Part shown: positions 45,740 through 59,059 of the stretch, piece by piece | How the letters are laid out: the number at the start of each line of letters is the position of its first letter | How positions within the stretch are numbered: the first letter of the stretch is position 1 | Assembly: GCF_021869535.1 (NCBI RefSeq) | Contig: NW_026262604.1 | Location: 54,894,247 to 54,958,246, forward strand | Direction of reading: 5' to 3' | Length of the DNA: 64,000 nucleotides | Origin: Mytilus californianus | Taxonomy: Eukaryota; Mollusca; Bivalvia; Mytilida; Mytilidae | Translations under genes and position numbers: made by a program | The notes under the pieces: generated by a model | Seen by the model: the letters and a program-made list of their open reading frames with translations, nothing else | Database searches by the model: none | What the model was told of the DNA's origin: nothing

Positions 45740-47980
45740 GAGAAAGTCGATAAAACGTCTTTCGTAAGGTCTTTATCTCAACACAATTAACTATAGAAAC
45801 AGAATTTATGGCGACACATGACTCTTTAATGGTACCTTTTATAATATAATGCTTTTTACGTTACACAATTAATGCGTTGACAAAAGTACAGAGAAAACAC
45901 AGAGTCTAAGCGATTCAAGCTGTTCAAATATCATACAAATATGTTTATGGGATAGTGTACTGTTTGATCGTACCACTTGATTAAAATTTAACAATCACGT
46001 GGAAATTCAATGTATATGAATCATTATAATTTAGCAGAAGTAATAAACAGTAAAGCTGTTGTCCAGATAATCAATTGCTAGTTGTTTGCATGTTATGTTC
46101 GATATGCAGATGGAACAATAAAAACATTAATTTTTGCACATTCTGAAGTGAGAATCAATTGGATCATTTCCAGTATTACACATTATTATTTACAGAGAAT
46201 GCTTTATGGAATGTCTCTCATCATACTACAACAATATCATATTTAAACATGCGTAAGACTGGTTAGATAAATTATCATATCTTTCTGTTAAACATTTTAT
46301 ACTCAGTGAACGTTTACAGTCATTTTCATTACTAAAAGTTACGAGTTACCATTTCAGAATATATTGCAGTATTTATTTGATTCATTAATCAGAATCAAAA
46401 TGCACGTTGTCATCATTATCATATCAAAACAATACGCACCAACTATTGTTTTAGAATAGACAATCTGATTACGCAGTGATTCAAGCAAATTCGTGTGAAA
46501 GAGAGGGCTTGACGCATACCATTGTGCCTCAAAAGAATGAAAATGATAAAAAAAAAATGATTTCAAATGAGAACTCCATTTGCGATTTTCCAAAGCTAAC
46601 AAAGTTTCCGGTTGTCTAAGCTTATATGGGAATTGTAAGTTATTAAAAGGAAAGATATTAAGGAAAATTGTTAAATTATGTTTCACTGCTGAAACAAGAT
46701 TTCTTCACGTGTTACTATAGTTACGCATGATTAACTTTTATTTTTTTACTTTAAACGTTCCATGAAGGTAAATCCAAAAAACGCTTTGTACGCATAACAT
46801 TGATACAGTGTTATTTTCTTTTGCAAAGTTTCACTGTCACAATAACTTTCAGACGTATTCACTAGTAAAAACAATATTTGAAAGACGAATTAATTTTGCT
46901 TGTATAATAGTATCTCATTTATGTCTACACATAAATTTGTTTCAAAATTATTGGACCTATTTGTGGGCTAAAAAACGTAACACTTTTGAAGTATAATCAT
47001 TCTATTCTAATGCGATTTGTTAAAATGCGCCCAGCGCTCGAGGCAACATATTCAAGTAATCGAGGACAAAAGAACGTTTCAATATGTATCCAGCTACAAA
47101 AGGGTATACTAAATATGATTGTGGGAAAATATATATTTTAAACTGTATTTATGGTTTGCCATTTATTATTTATCATGTTCGTTTTTCCTGTGGAGAACAT
47201 TATATGCGTAAAATACTTTTGTATACACAAAACGTAATCGTTCTTATTAACTTTTTTTGTATTTTCGTCTTTATTTAGGAAGTTTAATAAAGCAAGGTCT
47301 AAACAGAACAGCAACGCAACTCTGACTTAGATAGGTGACTTGTTTTAAACTGTATCGTCCTTTATCTGTTTGGCTCTAACAAGTATAAACCAGGATATTT
47401 TAATATCAAAATATCATAATTTATACACAATGCAGCCGTTTTTCGTATAAACAAAAACAATATGATTTACTCAAACTCAGATCTTCAAAATATTATACAC
47501 ATTTCAATGCGCACAACCGGTATGTCCGGATCTTTATATGTTCGGGACAAGAAGTTTGGATAGACAAAAGTTATAAACATCTGCTAGCTTAGAAACAGAA
47601 AAGACTCTTAACAAATCAAAAAAACTGTTGAGGTGAGGGTTTCCATTTTGAAATGCAATCGTAGTTTCAGTAATATTAAGTAATTTGAAACCTACAAATT
47701 TATACACAAAATGTATCTTTTAAATAATGCAAAAATGTTGAATTATAAGGTACAGGGCGTATGGTACGCTTTGGGACCAACATTGCACCCACAGTGTGCT
47801 ACCCATAGACCGAGAGTTTACCAGCAGTGTGGCCTACGCATTGGAAGTAAAAAAACATACGATACCGATTTTCTTGTTTTATGGAATAACATTCATTAGA
47901 GACGATGATATATAAACATAGATTTAGTTTCTATTTAGAGTTAACCGTTGGTTACGATATTTCTATATCAGGATGGTTAA
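45740..47980. other. No gene supported
   Basis: AT-rich. The frame 47711-47899 has a locally less AT-rich part encoding LHPQCATHRPRVYQQCGL, which could be an isolated exon, but splice signals are poor and I do not recognise it. Confidence 0.4.
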
Positions 47981-48109
47981 ATGTAAAAAATTGAAAACAA
48001 CACGTTTAATAATTTCATGCGTCCGAAGCGCTTTTCTGGATTTACCTTCATCAGGAACGCTCAATGCCAAACATTTGAAATCCGAGGGATGTATAAGTAC
48101 CGAAACAGT
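47981..48109 (+). repeat. Dispersed repeat F, first of a direct pair
   Basis: 129 bp matching 48334-48462 with one visible difference. Core CGTCCGAAGCGCTTTTCTGG and GATGTATAAGTACCGAAACA. Confidence 0.85.
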
Positions 48110-48333
48110 TGAAGAGCTATATGACAAAAATACCTAAAACAAATAGCCAAATTCATCTAATGTCAACTTTACCTGAGGGAGTTGAAACCTTAGTTTCTTT
48201 ATAATTTCAAAATTTATAAACGGACAATTTTAGAAAATTCTGTTATAAATCATGTCAGTACCGAAGTACTGACTACTGAGCTGATGATACCCTCGGGGAC
48301 TGATAGTCCACCAGCAGAGGTATCGACCCAGTG

Positions 48334-48462
48334 ATGTAAAAAATTGAAAACAACACGTTTAATAATTTCATGCGTCCGAAGCGCTTTTCTGGATTTACCA
48401 TCATCAGGAACGCTCAATGCCAAACATTTGAAATCCGAGGGATGTATAAGTACCGAAACAGT
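48334..48462 (+). repeat. Dispersed repeat F, second of a direct pair
   Basis: Direct repeat 353 bp downstream of the first. The spacer contains a short inverted GTACCGAAGTACTGAC-type block and a GATACCCTCGGGGACTGA block. Confidence 0.85.
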
Positions 48463-48999
48463 AAGTATCGAACATGCGAGATGTAAAGCGAGTATGTTAA
48501 TAATTTACAATTTAACTATGGAATGTAATTTCGTTCTGAACGGCTTGTATTGTTTAACATATAAACCAAATATTATTTAACAGACCGGTTAAATGTTTGC
48601 TTACATGCATGTAATTGATGTCATAAAAAGTATTGAAATCTTTCAAACTTTAAACGTTAACTGTTCATAATCTATGACTAGTATGATACCATTTCAATTA
48701 TATATCTAAGGAAATACAGACGCCTATGCTTGAACCTTTAACCTACAATAAAATCAGAAAAAATATAAACTACTAAATTATTTTATTAACTATTCCTGTC
48801 GAATACTAGTATCAAATAAATCTTCAATTAGCTATAAAATAAATATATCCAAGGCAACAGTTTTTACGGTAAACAACGTGACCTTCTGTGAGTTATATAC
48901 ACACATAGACTAGTGTAGAAAGAGTAAGTCAACGGCACAAACAAAAGGATAAGTAAGAATAAATTGAGGTGTGAATGATTAATTGATTATAAATATTTA

Positions 49000-49085
49000 T
49001 AAATCAATCAACCGAAGCGCTTTTCTTGATTTATCTTCCTCAGGAATAATCAAACCAAAATATTTAAAGCAAGGGATGTAAAATA
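49000..49085 (+). repeat. Diverged copy of repeat F
   Basis: CCGAAGCGCTTTTCTTGATT and AGCAAGGGATGTAAAATACG blocks. Confidence 0.55.
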
Positions 49086-49107
49086 CGTAGATAGCCTAGC
49101 AGCTAGG

Positions 49108-49290
49108 AGCACCTGATATTACCCCAAGTTTTTGGTGGGGTTCGTGTTGCTTAGTTTTTAGTTTTCTATGTTGTGTCATCTGTACTATTATTTGTCTGTT
49201 TGTCTTTTTATTTTTGGCCATGGCGTTGTCAGTTTGTTTTCGATCTATGAGTTTGACTGTCCCTCTGGTATCTTTCGTCCCTCTTTTAGG
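49108..49290 (+). repeat. Family A tail copy, 5'-truncated
   Basis: Near-identical to 38768-38950, from GGAGCACCTGATATTACCCC to TCTTTCGTCCCTCTTTT. It has the same 3' end as the full copies. Confidence 0.85.
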
Positions 49291-50880
49291 AAATAGTATC
49301 AGTATCCAGAATCTGGCTTCACGTCATATAGTACACCTTGACTTACAAAACAAATGAAGAAATATTTCAGTCCTTTCATTTTCGTGGTAGGTGTCCAGAG
49401 TCTGGCTTTACATCATATAGTACACCTATACTAACAAGGGTTTGCAGAACAAAGTATTTCATTCTTGCGATACAGTATATAGGACACAACTACTAACAAA
49501 GTATATGCTGAAGTATTGCTCTTTATTTTTCTAGAAGCTAGGTGTCCAGTACCTTGTTAAACAGTATATAGTACACACATACTGTTATAGGATATGCGGA
49601 AATATATCACGCATGAACCGTAAAGTTTCTCAAGTAGTTTTCTATTTCGGCGTTGGTGTCCAAAATCAAGCTATACATTATATGGTACACAAAGACTAAC
49701 AAGATATATGCAGACATATTCAGTCCTTTCATTTCCTTGGTAGTTGTCTAACATCTAGCTTTACATTATACGGTACACAAAAGCTAAAATTGAGAATGGA
49801 AATGGGGAATGTGTCAAAGAGACAACAACCCGACCATAGAACAGACAACAGCAGAAGGTCACCAACAGGTCTTCAATGTAGCGAGAAATTCCCGCACCCG
49901 GAGGCGTCCTTCAGCTGGCCCCTAAACAAATATATATACTAGTTCAGTGATAATGAACGCCATACTAAACTCCAAATTGTACACAAGAAACTAAAATTAA
50001 AAATAATACAAGACTAACAAAGGCTAGAGGCTCCTGACTTGGGACAGGCGCAAAAATGCGGCGGGGTTAAACATGTTTATGAGATCTCAACCCTCCCCCT
50101 ATACCTCTAGCCAATGTAGAAAAGTAAACGCATAACAATACGCACATTAAAATTCAGTTCAAGAGAAGTCCGAGTCTGATATCAGAAGATGTAACCAAAG
50201 AAAATAAACAAAATGACAATAATACATAAATAACAACAGACTACTAGCAGTTAACTGACATGCCAGCTCCAGACTTCAATTAAACTGATTGAAAGATTAT
50301 GTCTTCATCATATGAATATCAGGCACAATCCTTCCCGTTAGGGGTTTAGTATCATACCATCATAACATATATGAGAAGAACATAACCCGTGTCATGCCAA
50401 CAACTGGTTTTTAAATAAATGTGTTTAGTGCCGATGCAAAGACCCTATAAGTGAATCAATATTAACGCCAAAATATGCAATCTTTAATGACCTGACAACA
50501 GTATCGTAACTATATCACTTCTTAATAAGTCTATTTAGCAGGGTTTGTGCAGACATATTCAGTCTTTTCATTTTTGTGGTAGTTGTCCAAAGTCTAGCTA
50601 TACATTATATGGTACACAAATACTAACGAAGTATATGCACAAACATTTCAGTCTTTTTTTTCGGTGTCGATGTCCAAAATCAAGGTAAACATTATATGGT
50701 ACGCAAAGACTAACAAAGTATATGCACAAATATTTCAGTCTTTTTTTTTTCGGTGTCGGTGTCCAAAATCAAGGTATACATTATATGGTACGCAAAGACT
50801 AACAAAGTATATGCAGAAATATTTCAGCCTTTTATTTCCGTGGTAGGTGTCCATAATATGCTTAACATTATAGTACACGT
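49291..50880. repeat. Tandem array, unit about 90 bp, interrupted by family B
   Basis: Units share GGTGTCCA, TACATTATATGGTACAC, ACTAACAAAGTATATGCA and ATTTCAGTCTTT. The last units (50664 to 50753) are 89 bp apart and nearly identical; the left units are more diverged. Short frames here are repeats of the unit. Confidence 0.8.
49786..50536 (-). mobile_element. Family B copy 3, 3' tail only
   Basis: Matches 24386-25130 with few differences, including the terminal AAAATTGAGAATGG. It stops before any reverse transcriptase codon, so it is a severely 5'-truncated insertion inside the 90-bp array. Confidence 0.85.
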
Positions 50881-51356
50881 AAACTATCATATATTTCTGT
50901 CCCTTGCAAGTCCTTGGAATCATTGCAAAACATGAATCATCGAAAAAGACAAATCCATTCTGTCAAAATGAAATGTATTCCACACATAACAGACATAAAA
51001 TGATTAATAACCATAGATAACAGATCAATTTCTATCATTTCATCGTGTGATCCTGCTTGTGAAGGTTAGATATGATATTGGTTGATGACAGGAAAAAAGT
51101 CAACGTGACATAACGTCGATAAAAAACGCTTAAAAAAATAATATTTAGAGGTGATGTTTGAAACAACCTACAACAGTTGACAATGTGCAGATTTCCACAA
51201 AGCCTTGATGTACAGCTTGTCGGAGTACAGCCTGTTTGGTGCTTTTGTTTTACATTTAAATAAGTTTACTTTTAGTGTGTACCTAGATAAATGTAAATTT
51301 GGAATACACGTTATTCCATTTGGATAATCGTATGCATACAACTAGATGTAAATAAA

Positions 51357-51560
51357 AATATGGAGATGTGATATGATTGCCAAGGAGACAACCGTCTACC
51401 AAAGATTCAACAAGTGGGTAAAAGAAATTATAAGTCACCGTACATCCTTCGACAATGAGTAAAATCATACCGTTTAGTTACATATAAAAGGTCCAGACAT
51501 TAAAAAAAATGCGAAACAATTCAAATGAGAATATTAACGGCGTGATCTAGAACAAAACAT
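51357..51560 (+). repeat. Dispersed repeat D, partial
   Basis: GAGATGTGATATGATTGCCA, AGTCACCGTACATCCTTCGA and ATTAACGGCGTGATC blocks. Confidence 0.65.
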
Positions 51561-51644
51561 TTAAATGCATGTGTATCGATGTAAAAATTATCTACATCTT
51601 ATAAAATCGATGTATCTCTTGATTATATAAGCGGAAGGTTTGGC

Positions 51645-51845
51645 TGGCTAGCCATAAAATCAGGTTCAACCCACCATTTTTTCTTAAAATGTCCTGTACC
51701 AAGTCAGGAATATGACAGTTGTTATCAGATAGTCCGTTTCTATGTATGTATGCGTTTGCTTTTGTTGTAGTTCAGTGTTTCTGTTGTTCTGTTGTTTTCC
51801 TCTTATAGTCGATGTGTTTCCTCGGTTTTTAGATTGTAACCCGGA
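51645..51845 (-). repeat. Dispersed repeat C, partial
   Basis: Reverse complement of repeat C: AATCAGGTTCAACCCACCAT, CAAGTCAGGAATATGACAGT. Confidence 0.6.
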
Positions 51846-51849
51846 TTTT

Positions 51850-54498
51850 TGTTCGCTTTATCAATTTTGACAATTGAACATCTTTATACTATTGTTGCCT
51901 TTATTTATGGACACTTAATGTGCCTTTATTCCTACATCAAAACAGGGACTTACTAGATATCTCACGTTAATGTTCATCTTCATTACATTTACTCAAATTG
52001 TTAGATTTATTAATGTAACAATTCACTAGGAGAGTCAAAAGATTGAAGGGTAACACCAAAATTTTATCAAAGATGCCAGTCTTAAATTTTGGTACGCCAT
52101 CAACACATTTCACCTATACATAATTCTTTTCAGTATATTCCGTGAACGGTTTTATGTTAAAAGGGAGGAGACCCGAGAATTGGATACAACAGGTATGCAA
52201 TGTTTATTATTATAAGTGCTACTTTAGTGTCTGAAAACATTTGTGAGGTAATCGAATCCGACCTTCAGGTGGTTAAATTGACTATTAATGATGTAATAAA
52301 TAGTCAGATAGGTCGTTTGTGGCCTCATTTACTTACTACTTTCGTTTGGTAAACTTGGACTTTCTATTTCTGTTAAGGCACACAGGTGTTTACTTTACCT
52401 AGGCGAAACATATATTTCAATCTTTCTCTTCACAATAATAACCTGTTCAAAAGATGGAAACGCTTAAACTGTAAAGTTTCTAAAATATCTAAAGAATACG
52501 CTGATTTTAATATAATAATTGTGAATATTCTGTATAGTACGAGAATGTGTAAAAAAGTAAGAAGCTACAAATCGAACCTTACAAAACAAACATATATTTT
52601 TGTTTTGACATAGTTTCCTGATATCTTATTATCGTAATTAAAGCAATAGAAAATTTGGGATCAGAAGTCAACAAAATTATTGACTTTAAACAGCAAATTG
52701 TAAGTGAAATGTAGTATATCAAACATCGAATTCTCCACACACAAAAAATCGAATCACAAACTATAATCTGAACGCTTCAAACCGATTTAAGAACACAGAA
52801 TACATGATTCTCAAGTTCGGCAGTTTAAACAAAAGATCTAATTTGACGAGAAAGCAACTCAACAAACCCAAAAACCAAAGTACATCTAGAGGTCAACATT
52901 CAATTTTCAACAATAGAACGATCTATGCATCATTGTAAACTCTATATTGTCTTGAGTATAAAAAGGTAATTGTAAATTAAAGAGCAACTGCCAAAGACCT
53001 GCCTTCCAAAAATTAACAAGAACATTTAATTTGATCATGATACTGATTATGGAACTTTATTGTTATGACACTGAATTTCATTTTTGCACTTAGAAGGTCT
53101 TTGCAACATAAGTTTGTCGATGTTCATATCTTGAAAATTCTTTTTGAATAAACAATTTAAGTTAAAGCAATTGCTGTTATCGCATAATCACCAATTTAAG
53201 TGAAACTGGGTGCGTCTACATCATAAATATTGAAAACTGAAATTGAAAGACATAGGTTTTTATATTCTACAATGTAACTATCGCCAAAAAGGGTTTTATA
53301 CTGAGTAATAATTCGTCAAAAATAGCGAAGTTAATATTATTTGTCCTTCTGTGAATTTGAAATATATTTTATTTTTGTATCACTTAGAAGGTCAATATTT
53401 ACTTGAATTTGTTTCAAACTACGCAAGCACTGTTCAAATATATATGAGTTTTATCTGATTTCAAATAGTAATTTTTGTGTTATATCAAAACGAAGGAATA
53501 TTACTTTTTACAGAGAATATTTATCTATAATCCTACAATGTTAATTTTTCCTCAAAACGCTTTCGGATGTCCTTAATATACTCCTGATCTCTGCATTATC
53601 AAGATTATCTTACCAACAGTAGAAACGTTTGAAATAATTTAAAGAAAAGGGAAGCGCAAAAAGCAAGCTATGCAGTATATAAACACTTTTTCCTAACTCT
53701 GTTCTTGCCATTTCTCTTTAATGTTGGTCATCATAGGGATCCCTAATTTCTGTATTCTTCATTTTTGGTCCTTTGCCTTTATCTTAAAAGATTACGCTTA
53801 TTCTGTAATACTAAAATAAAGATTTTAATATTAATTTTGTCTGTAATAAAATTATTTCTTTATTCTGTACATCCTTAATTAATTTCTGTAATCAGTTTTA
53901 TATATCCTGATTTGTTTATTTTCCACAGTTGTACATTATACTTTTGCACCGAATTATTCTCTTTTCTTTCTTTGTTTGTTTTTTGTTTTTTGTTTGTTTT
54001 TCTTTAAACATTGTTCTTTTTTACCATTATTCCCCATTCTGTTAACCCCATCCACAACCCCTTTAATGTTAGTATGATCATTGCCGTACAACTGTTACAT
54101 TCTATGACACCTTAGCAGTTGGTTTACGTGGGGTAAATAAGGGGTAACAGTAGTTTATCGATGTTAAAAAATCATCATTATTTTGTTTTCACAAATGCAA
54201 ATCGAGAACAAAAACAGGATGGAATGACATGAACTCTGAATGGAGCTAGACCGGTTAACGTCTCTCTTGCTTTGTCTTCCTAACCAGCCAGGCGTTTAAC
54301 TTCAAACTGCAATGATCGGGAATAGAACAATCTCGATGTATTACATATAATATCACGAATTGGTTGAAAGATACGAAACATCACGGATATACAGTGTATT
54401 ACTGATATTTGCCTATTGTCTCGTACGTAGCCATAATCACGTCCTCTTTTCCTCGATTGTAACATCACCAGATGATACTTGTCACCAAATTTGTACTT
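51850..54498. other. No gene seen
   Basis: AT-rich. A degenerate repeat of CTGTATTCTT and TTATTCTGT motifs lies at 53740-54060. Confidence 0.5.
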
Positions 54499-54725
54499 AC
54501 CATGAACAACATGGAGAGTTCCATGTGTGGACCAGGATATCTACAAAATTCCGAGGCACCTGAGACCATCCCGGTTTTTCTATGTATTCATATTGCTAAT
54601 TCTTTAGTGTTCTATGTACTGCTTTGTGGACCTGATGTTCTTTTCGTCCTTTCCCTTTTTTGCCAAGGCGTTGACATTAATTCTTCTGCTTATGAGTGTT
54701 AAATGTTCATTTGGTATCTTCTGGA
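54499..54725 (+). repeat. Diverged family A tail copy
   Basis: GTTCCATGTGTGGACCAGGA, GAGGCACCTGAGACCATCCC and TGCCAAGGCGTTGACATTAA align in order. Confidence 0.6.
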
Positions 54726-55126
54726 TTTTTTTGGGTCTTTTTTTACAAAAAGGAGAACTCTACTGGGGTTTAATTTGGAAATAACATAAATGTTTAGTTG
54801 ATAATGGAAAGGTTTGAGAGCCTACAACCGATTTTTCAAAACTGTGCATGTGCCTTTTAACTTTTATATTTGACCCTATTATTAACGTTTTGTCTTTTTA
54901 TCATAAGGATATCTAATAATATTTTCTCGCGGTTTGAGAAGTGCAGCGCGATCATTTTATAGTGTCGGAATGAGAGATATGTGTATTGTAGAAATCAAAG
55001 AGGTCGATTTATATCTGGGTATGTTATCGTGTTCAAATCGTTTGTCACTTTCCGTCCACAGTTTGCTCAGGCTTGACTATTTTTACGTGTTTTAGATAAT
55101 TTCGTATCTGAATAGCAGTATCTTCT

Positions 55127-55893
55127 CTCAAAAATCACAGATCTGACTACTAGGATCTGTGCACAGAAATCACAGATCTGACTACTAGGATATGTTCAGA
55201 GAATTCACAGATCTGACTACTAGGATCTTCTCTTAAAAATCAGATCTGACTAACAGGATCTGTTCACAGAAATCACAGATTTGACAACTAGGATCTGCTC
55301 TCAAAAATCACAGATGTGACTACTAGGATCTGCTCTCAAAAATCACAGATCTGACCACTAGGATCTGTTCACAAAAATCACAGATCGGACTACTAGGATC
55401 TGTTCAGAAAAATCAGAGATATGACAACTAGGATCTGTTCTCATAAATCAGAGATCTGAATACTAGGATCTGTTCACAGAAATCACAGATCTGAGTACTA
55501 GGATCTGCTCTCAAAAATCACAGATCTGACTAACAGGATCGGTTCACAGAAATCACAGATCTGACTAACAGGATCTGTTTACAGAAATCAAAGGTCTGAC
55601 TAACAGGATCTGTTCACAGAAATCACAGGTCTGACTAACAGGATCTGTTCACAAAATCATAAATCTGATAACATGATCTGTTCACAAAAATCATAAATCT
55701 GTCTAACAGGATCTGTTCACAGAAATCACAGATCTAACTAACAGGATCTGAAAAAAAAAATCATAAATCTGACTAACAGGATCTGTTCACAGAAATCACA
55801 GATCTGACTTACAGGATCTGTTCACAAAAATCATAAATCTGACTAACAGGATATGTTCACAAAAATCACAGATCTGACTAACAGGATTTGTTC
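55127..55893. repeat. 34-bp minisatellite, about 23 units
   Basis: Unit AAATCACAGATCTGACTAAC followed by AGGATCTGTTCACAG. Left units have TACT where right units have TAAC. CAGATC and GATCTG in each unit are inverted, so every unit can fold. Confidence 0.92.
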
Positions 55894-55899
55894 ATCTTG

Positions 55900-57304
55900 T
55901 AATGGAATTTAATAAAATAGCAATTTAATTATTTAAATGCAACAATATTATCCGGGAAACTGTTTCATACGTTTGATTGTATGTTCATTATTTTGTCATT
56001 GTTAAAGTTGGTAGTATGTTATCAACTTATCTGCAAATGTATTCTCAGGAGAATACAATTATTTGAGTACAGATATTATTGGTTTATTGTTTTTTCTATT
56101 GTGGATTTCAAGTTTTATGATTGACATATAATGTTGATTTCTTTTATGCTGTGGTTTGACCTCGATCATAAGGAAGTCTTGGCTGACAATGACCTAAATT
56201 AAGAAAGATAAAATTATGATATATTACTTTATCTAATACATGAAATACGCAATTATATGTATTCCAACTTTCAGTTTGAAATGTTTTAAAAAAAATAAAT
56301 CATGTAAATATGTTATAAAGAAATAATTTTTTGAAGAAAAAAAGGAAAGATTGTTTTTTAAAAAAACAAATTAAAAAATAGATATAAAAAAATGAGTTGA
56401 TTAATATAAATAAATTATTGAATACACATAATTGTATATTTTTTTTTGCAACAAAAATCTAAATTTTCTGATAGTATTCATTTGCACTGTCTCCTGGGCA
56501 TTTATATTACTAAAGATATGTAAATCCGCACAGAAAATGCCATGGTCAAAGTGACATATTATTCATAGTTTATGAATACTTTTGTCAAACAGCTACCTGT
56601 ACGCATAATTAATTTCGTCAAATCACAAATAAAAATCCGTACATAAAATTGTAAAGAAATAAGTAAAATATTTGATATATCTAAACATAAGCTTTCTACA
56701 TAACCTATATAAAAAATAATAAATAAAAGGTTAAACTTGCTAATGAAAATTGCCACAATTCTGGAAGTATTTTAAAAAAAATGTATGTAAAATACGCTAC
56801 ACAATATCAGGAAATGGAAGGCCATACACAAGTTGACAAGATAATACTCCAGAGACAGCTCACCAATGGTATCTCCTTAGTTGTAGTTAAGAAACAATAA
56901 CGGAAAGTTACTTTATCCTTCAAATAATCACATGTAGAGGAATTTCTCTTATATCAACTGTGGCATAGAGCCATTGACGTTTTATTTCGGAGAAATAAAG
57001 ATTATTATTCAAATCGAAAATTCTTTACTCTATTTAAGTAAGAATTTCGGAAAAAATAATTTAGCTTATGATCTTACTCGAGAATAATTAAATATTCCCT
57101 CCACAGTTAATACGATAAAATACAGCTCTGTTTGATTAATTTTTGCTTTGCCATATCTAGTGTGAATAATTTTTGTTACTTGTTTAGTTGTGATATCAAC
57201 TACATGTCCCCGGGCCCAAGCTACATCTGTCATGCTAAGACTAGTGATACTTAGATAAACACATCATAGATACCACATAGCAAGCTTAAAAATAAATAAC
57301 AAAA
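55900..57304. other. No gene seen
   Basis: AT-rich with A-runs; no supported frame. Confidence 0.5.
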
Positions 57305-57540
57305 AATAGAATTCCAAGGTAAATTTAAAAGTCTATAAAAATTGACAAAATCAAACGTTATCAATTAACGGAACGAGTGAACAATAACTGTCATATTCTG
57401 ACTTGGTACAGACATTTTCCGAAGACAAATGTGACACAATTGAAAATAGAAAACCAAAGATTTGATTTAGGCTAGGAAAACAAAAATAAGACAGACAGCA
57501 ACCAATGACAATCATTAAATTACAAGCTCCTGTCATGGAT
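57305..57540 (+). repeat. Dispersed repeat C copy
   Basis: AACGGAACGAGTGAACAATA and CTGACTTGGTACAGACATTT as at 61625-61830. Confidence 0.65.
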
Positions 57541-57839
57541 AAAAAAGGCTGAATTGTTTAATTAATTCAATATCGGAGGTAGTCTCTGTTATATTTATCA
57601 ATGGTAAAAGTTGACAAAATAATTTGTATTTTAACGATGTTCTTGAAGCATAGTTGCAGTACCAAAAGTTAATATACAACGATCATTATAACAAAAAATA
57701 ATATCAAAAGATATTATTGGCGACACATGCGCTTTGTGTTAGGTCTTAAACACCTATAGAAATATGTCTATATTCATTGTAATTGTTAGATAGTTCAATG
57801 GTATGCTAATTTGACGCCAACAAAGATACCAGGCTTACT

Positions 57840-57905
57840 ATTTTGTACGCCAGGCACGCGTTTCGTCTACAAAAGACTCGTCAGTGACACTCTAATAATA
57901 AACAA
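57840..57905. repeat. Fragment of dispersed repeat G
   Basis: CGCCAGGCACGCGTTTCGTC and ACTCGTCAGTGACACTC. Confidence 0.6.
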
Positions 57906-57989
57906 AGAGTGCACACGCTGAAATGTCTCACCTGCTTTACTGACCATTAATTTTATGTTGATAGTCCTAAATATAAAGTTTTACTACAC

Positions 57990-58910
57990 GTATCATATTA
58001 ACCTAACATGATCAACGAAAATGAGGTCATGGACAGATAAACCAAGCCATATTGCTTATACAAGAAACAGACCAAACCATGAAAACTTTATATTGAGCAA
58101 TGAACAATGCAAATGAGGTCAAGGTCAGATGAACCCTACCAGACAGACATGTTCACCTTACAATCATTCTTTGCTTTAAATATAGTTGACCTATTGCACA
58201 TAGTATCTAAGAGACAGACTTAACCAGGAAAACTTAACATTGACCAATTAACCATACAAATGAGGTCAAGGTCGGATGATGACTGCCAAACAAACATATA
58301 CACCTTACAATCATTCCATACACCAAATATAGTTGACTATTGCTCATAGTTTAAGAAACACACCCAAAAAACACAAAACAATTACATGGGGTAATGAACC
58401 GTAAAATGAGGTCAAGGACAAATAAACCTACCAGACTGACATGCACATCGTAAAATATATCCATACACCAAATAGAGTTGACCTATTGCATACAGTATTA
58501 GAAAAGCAGACCAAACACAAAAAACTTAACTTTAACCACTGAATCATGAAAAGTTAGGTCAAGGTCATATGACACCTGTCAGTTGGACATGTACACCTTG
58601 CAATCGTTCTATACACCAAATATAGTAGACTTATTGCTTATAGTATCTGATATATGGACTTGACAACGAAAACTTAACATTGTTCACTGATCCATGAAAT
58701 GTGGTCGAAAACTGTCTGACAGTCATGAGGACCTTGCAAAGGACGCACATACCAAATATAGTTATCCTATTACTTATAATAAGAGAGAAATTATGAATAC
58801 AAAAAATCTTAACTTTTTTCAAGTATTCACTGAACCATGAAAATGATTTCAAGGGCAATGGACATATGACAGACAGAAACTTCATAACATAAGGCATCTA
58901 TATACAAAAT
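57990..58910. repeat. Tandem array, unit about 147 bp, about 6 units
   Basis: Units share GAGGTCAAGGTCA, GACATGT(A/T)CACCTT(A/G)CAAT, TACACCAAATATAGTTGACC and TATTGC(T/A)(C/T)ATAGT. A GC-richer end piece follows at 58915-59060, with GCCGCCGTCGTAGCCGCCGC. The 88-codon minus frame inside is not a gene. Confidence 0.8.
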
Positions 58911-59059
58911 GTGAAGGATCGTGGTCGTCTACCTTCTAAAATATTTAGCTTCTAAGTTGTTTGTTAAAGCCGCCGTCGTAGCCGCCGCCACAGCCGGATC
59001 ACTATACCTATGTATCGCTTTCTGCGACAGAAGTCGCAGGCTCGACAAAAATTAAATAA

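Noticed and set aside
47084-47278. 64-codon frame with several cysteines, possible secreted peptide
   Set aside because: No signal peptide, no Lys-Arg site and no conserved splice signals like those of the real peptide exons.
58631-58897. 88-codon minus-strand frame
   Set aside because: Lies in the ~147-bp tandem array and is a by-product of the unit sequence.
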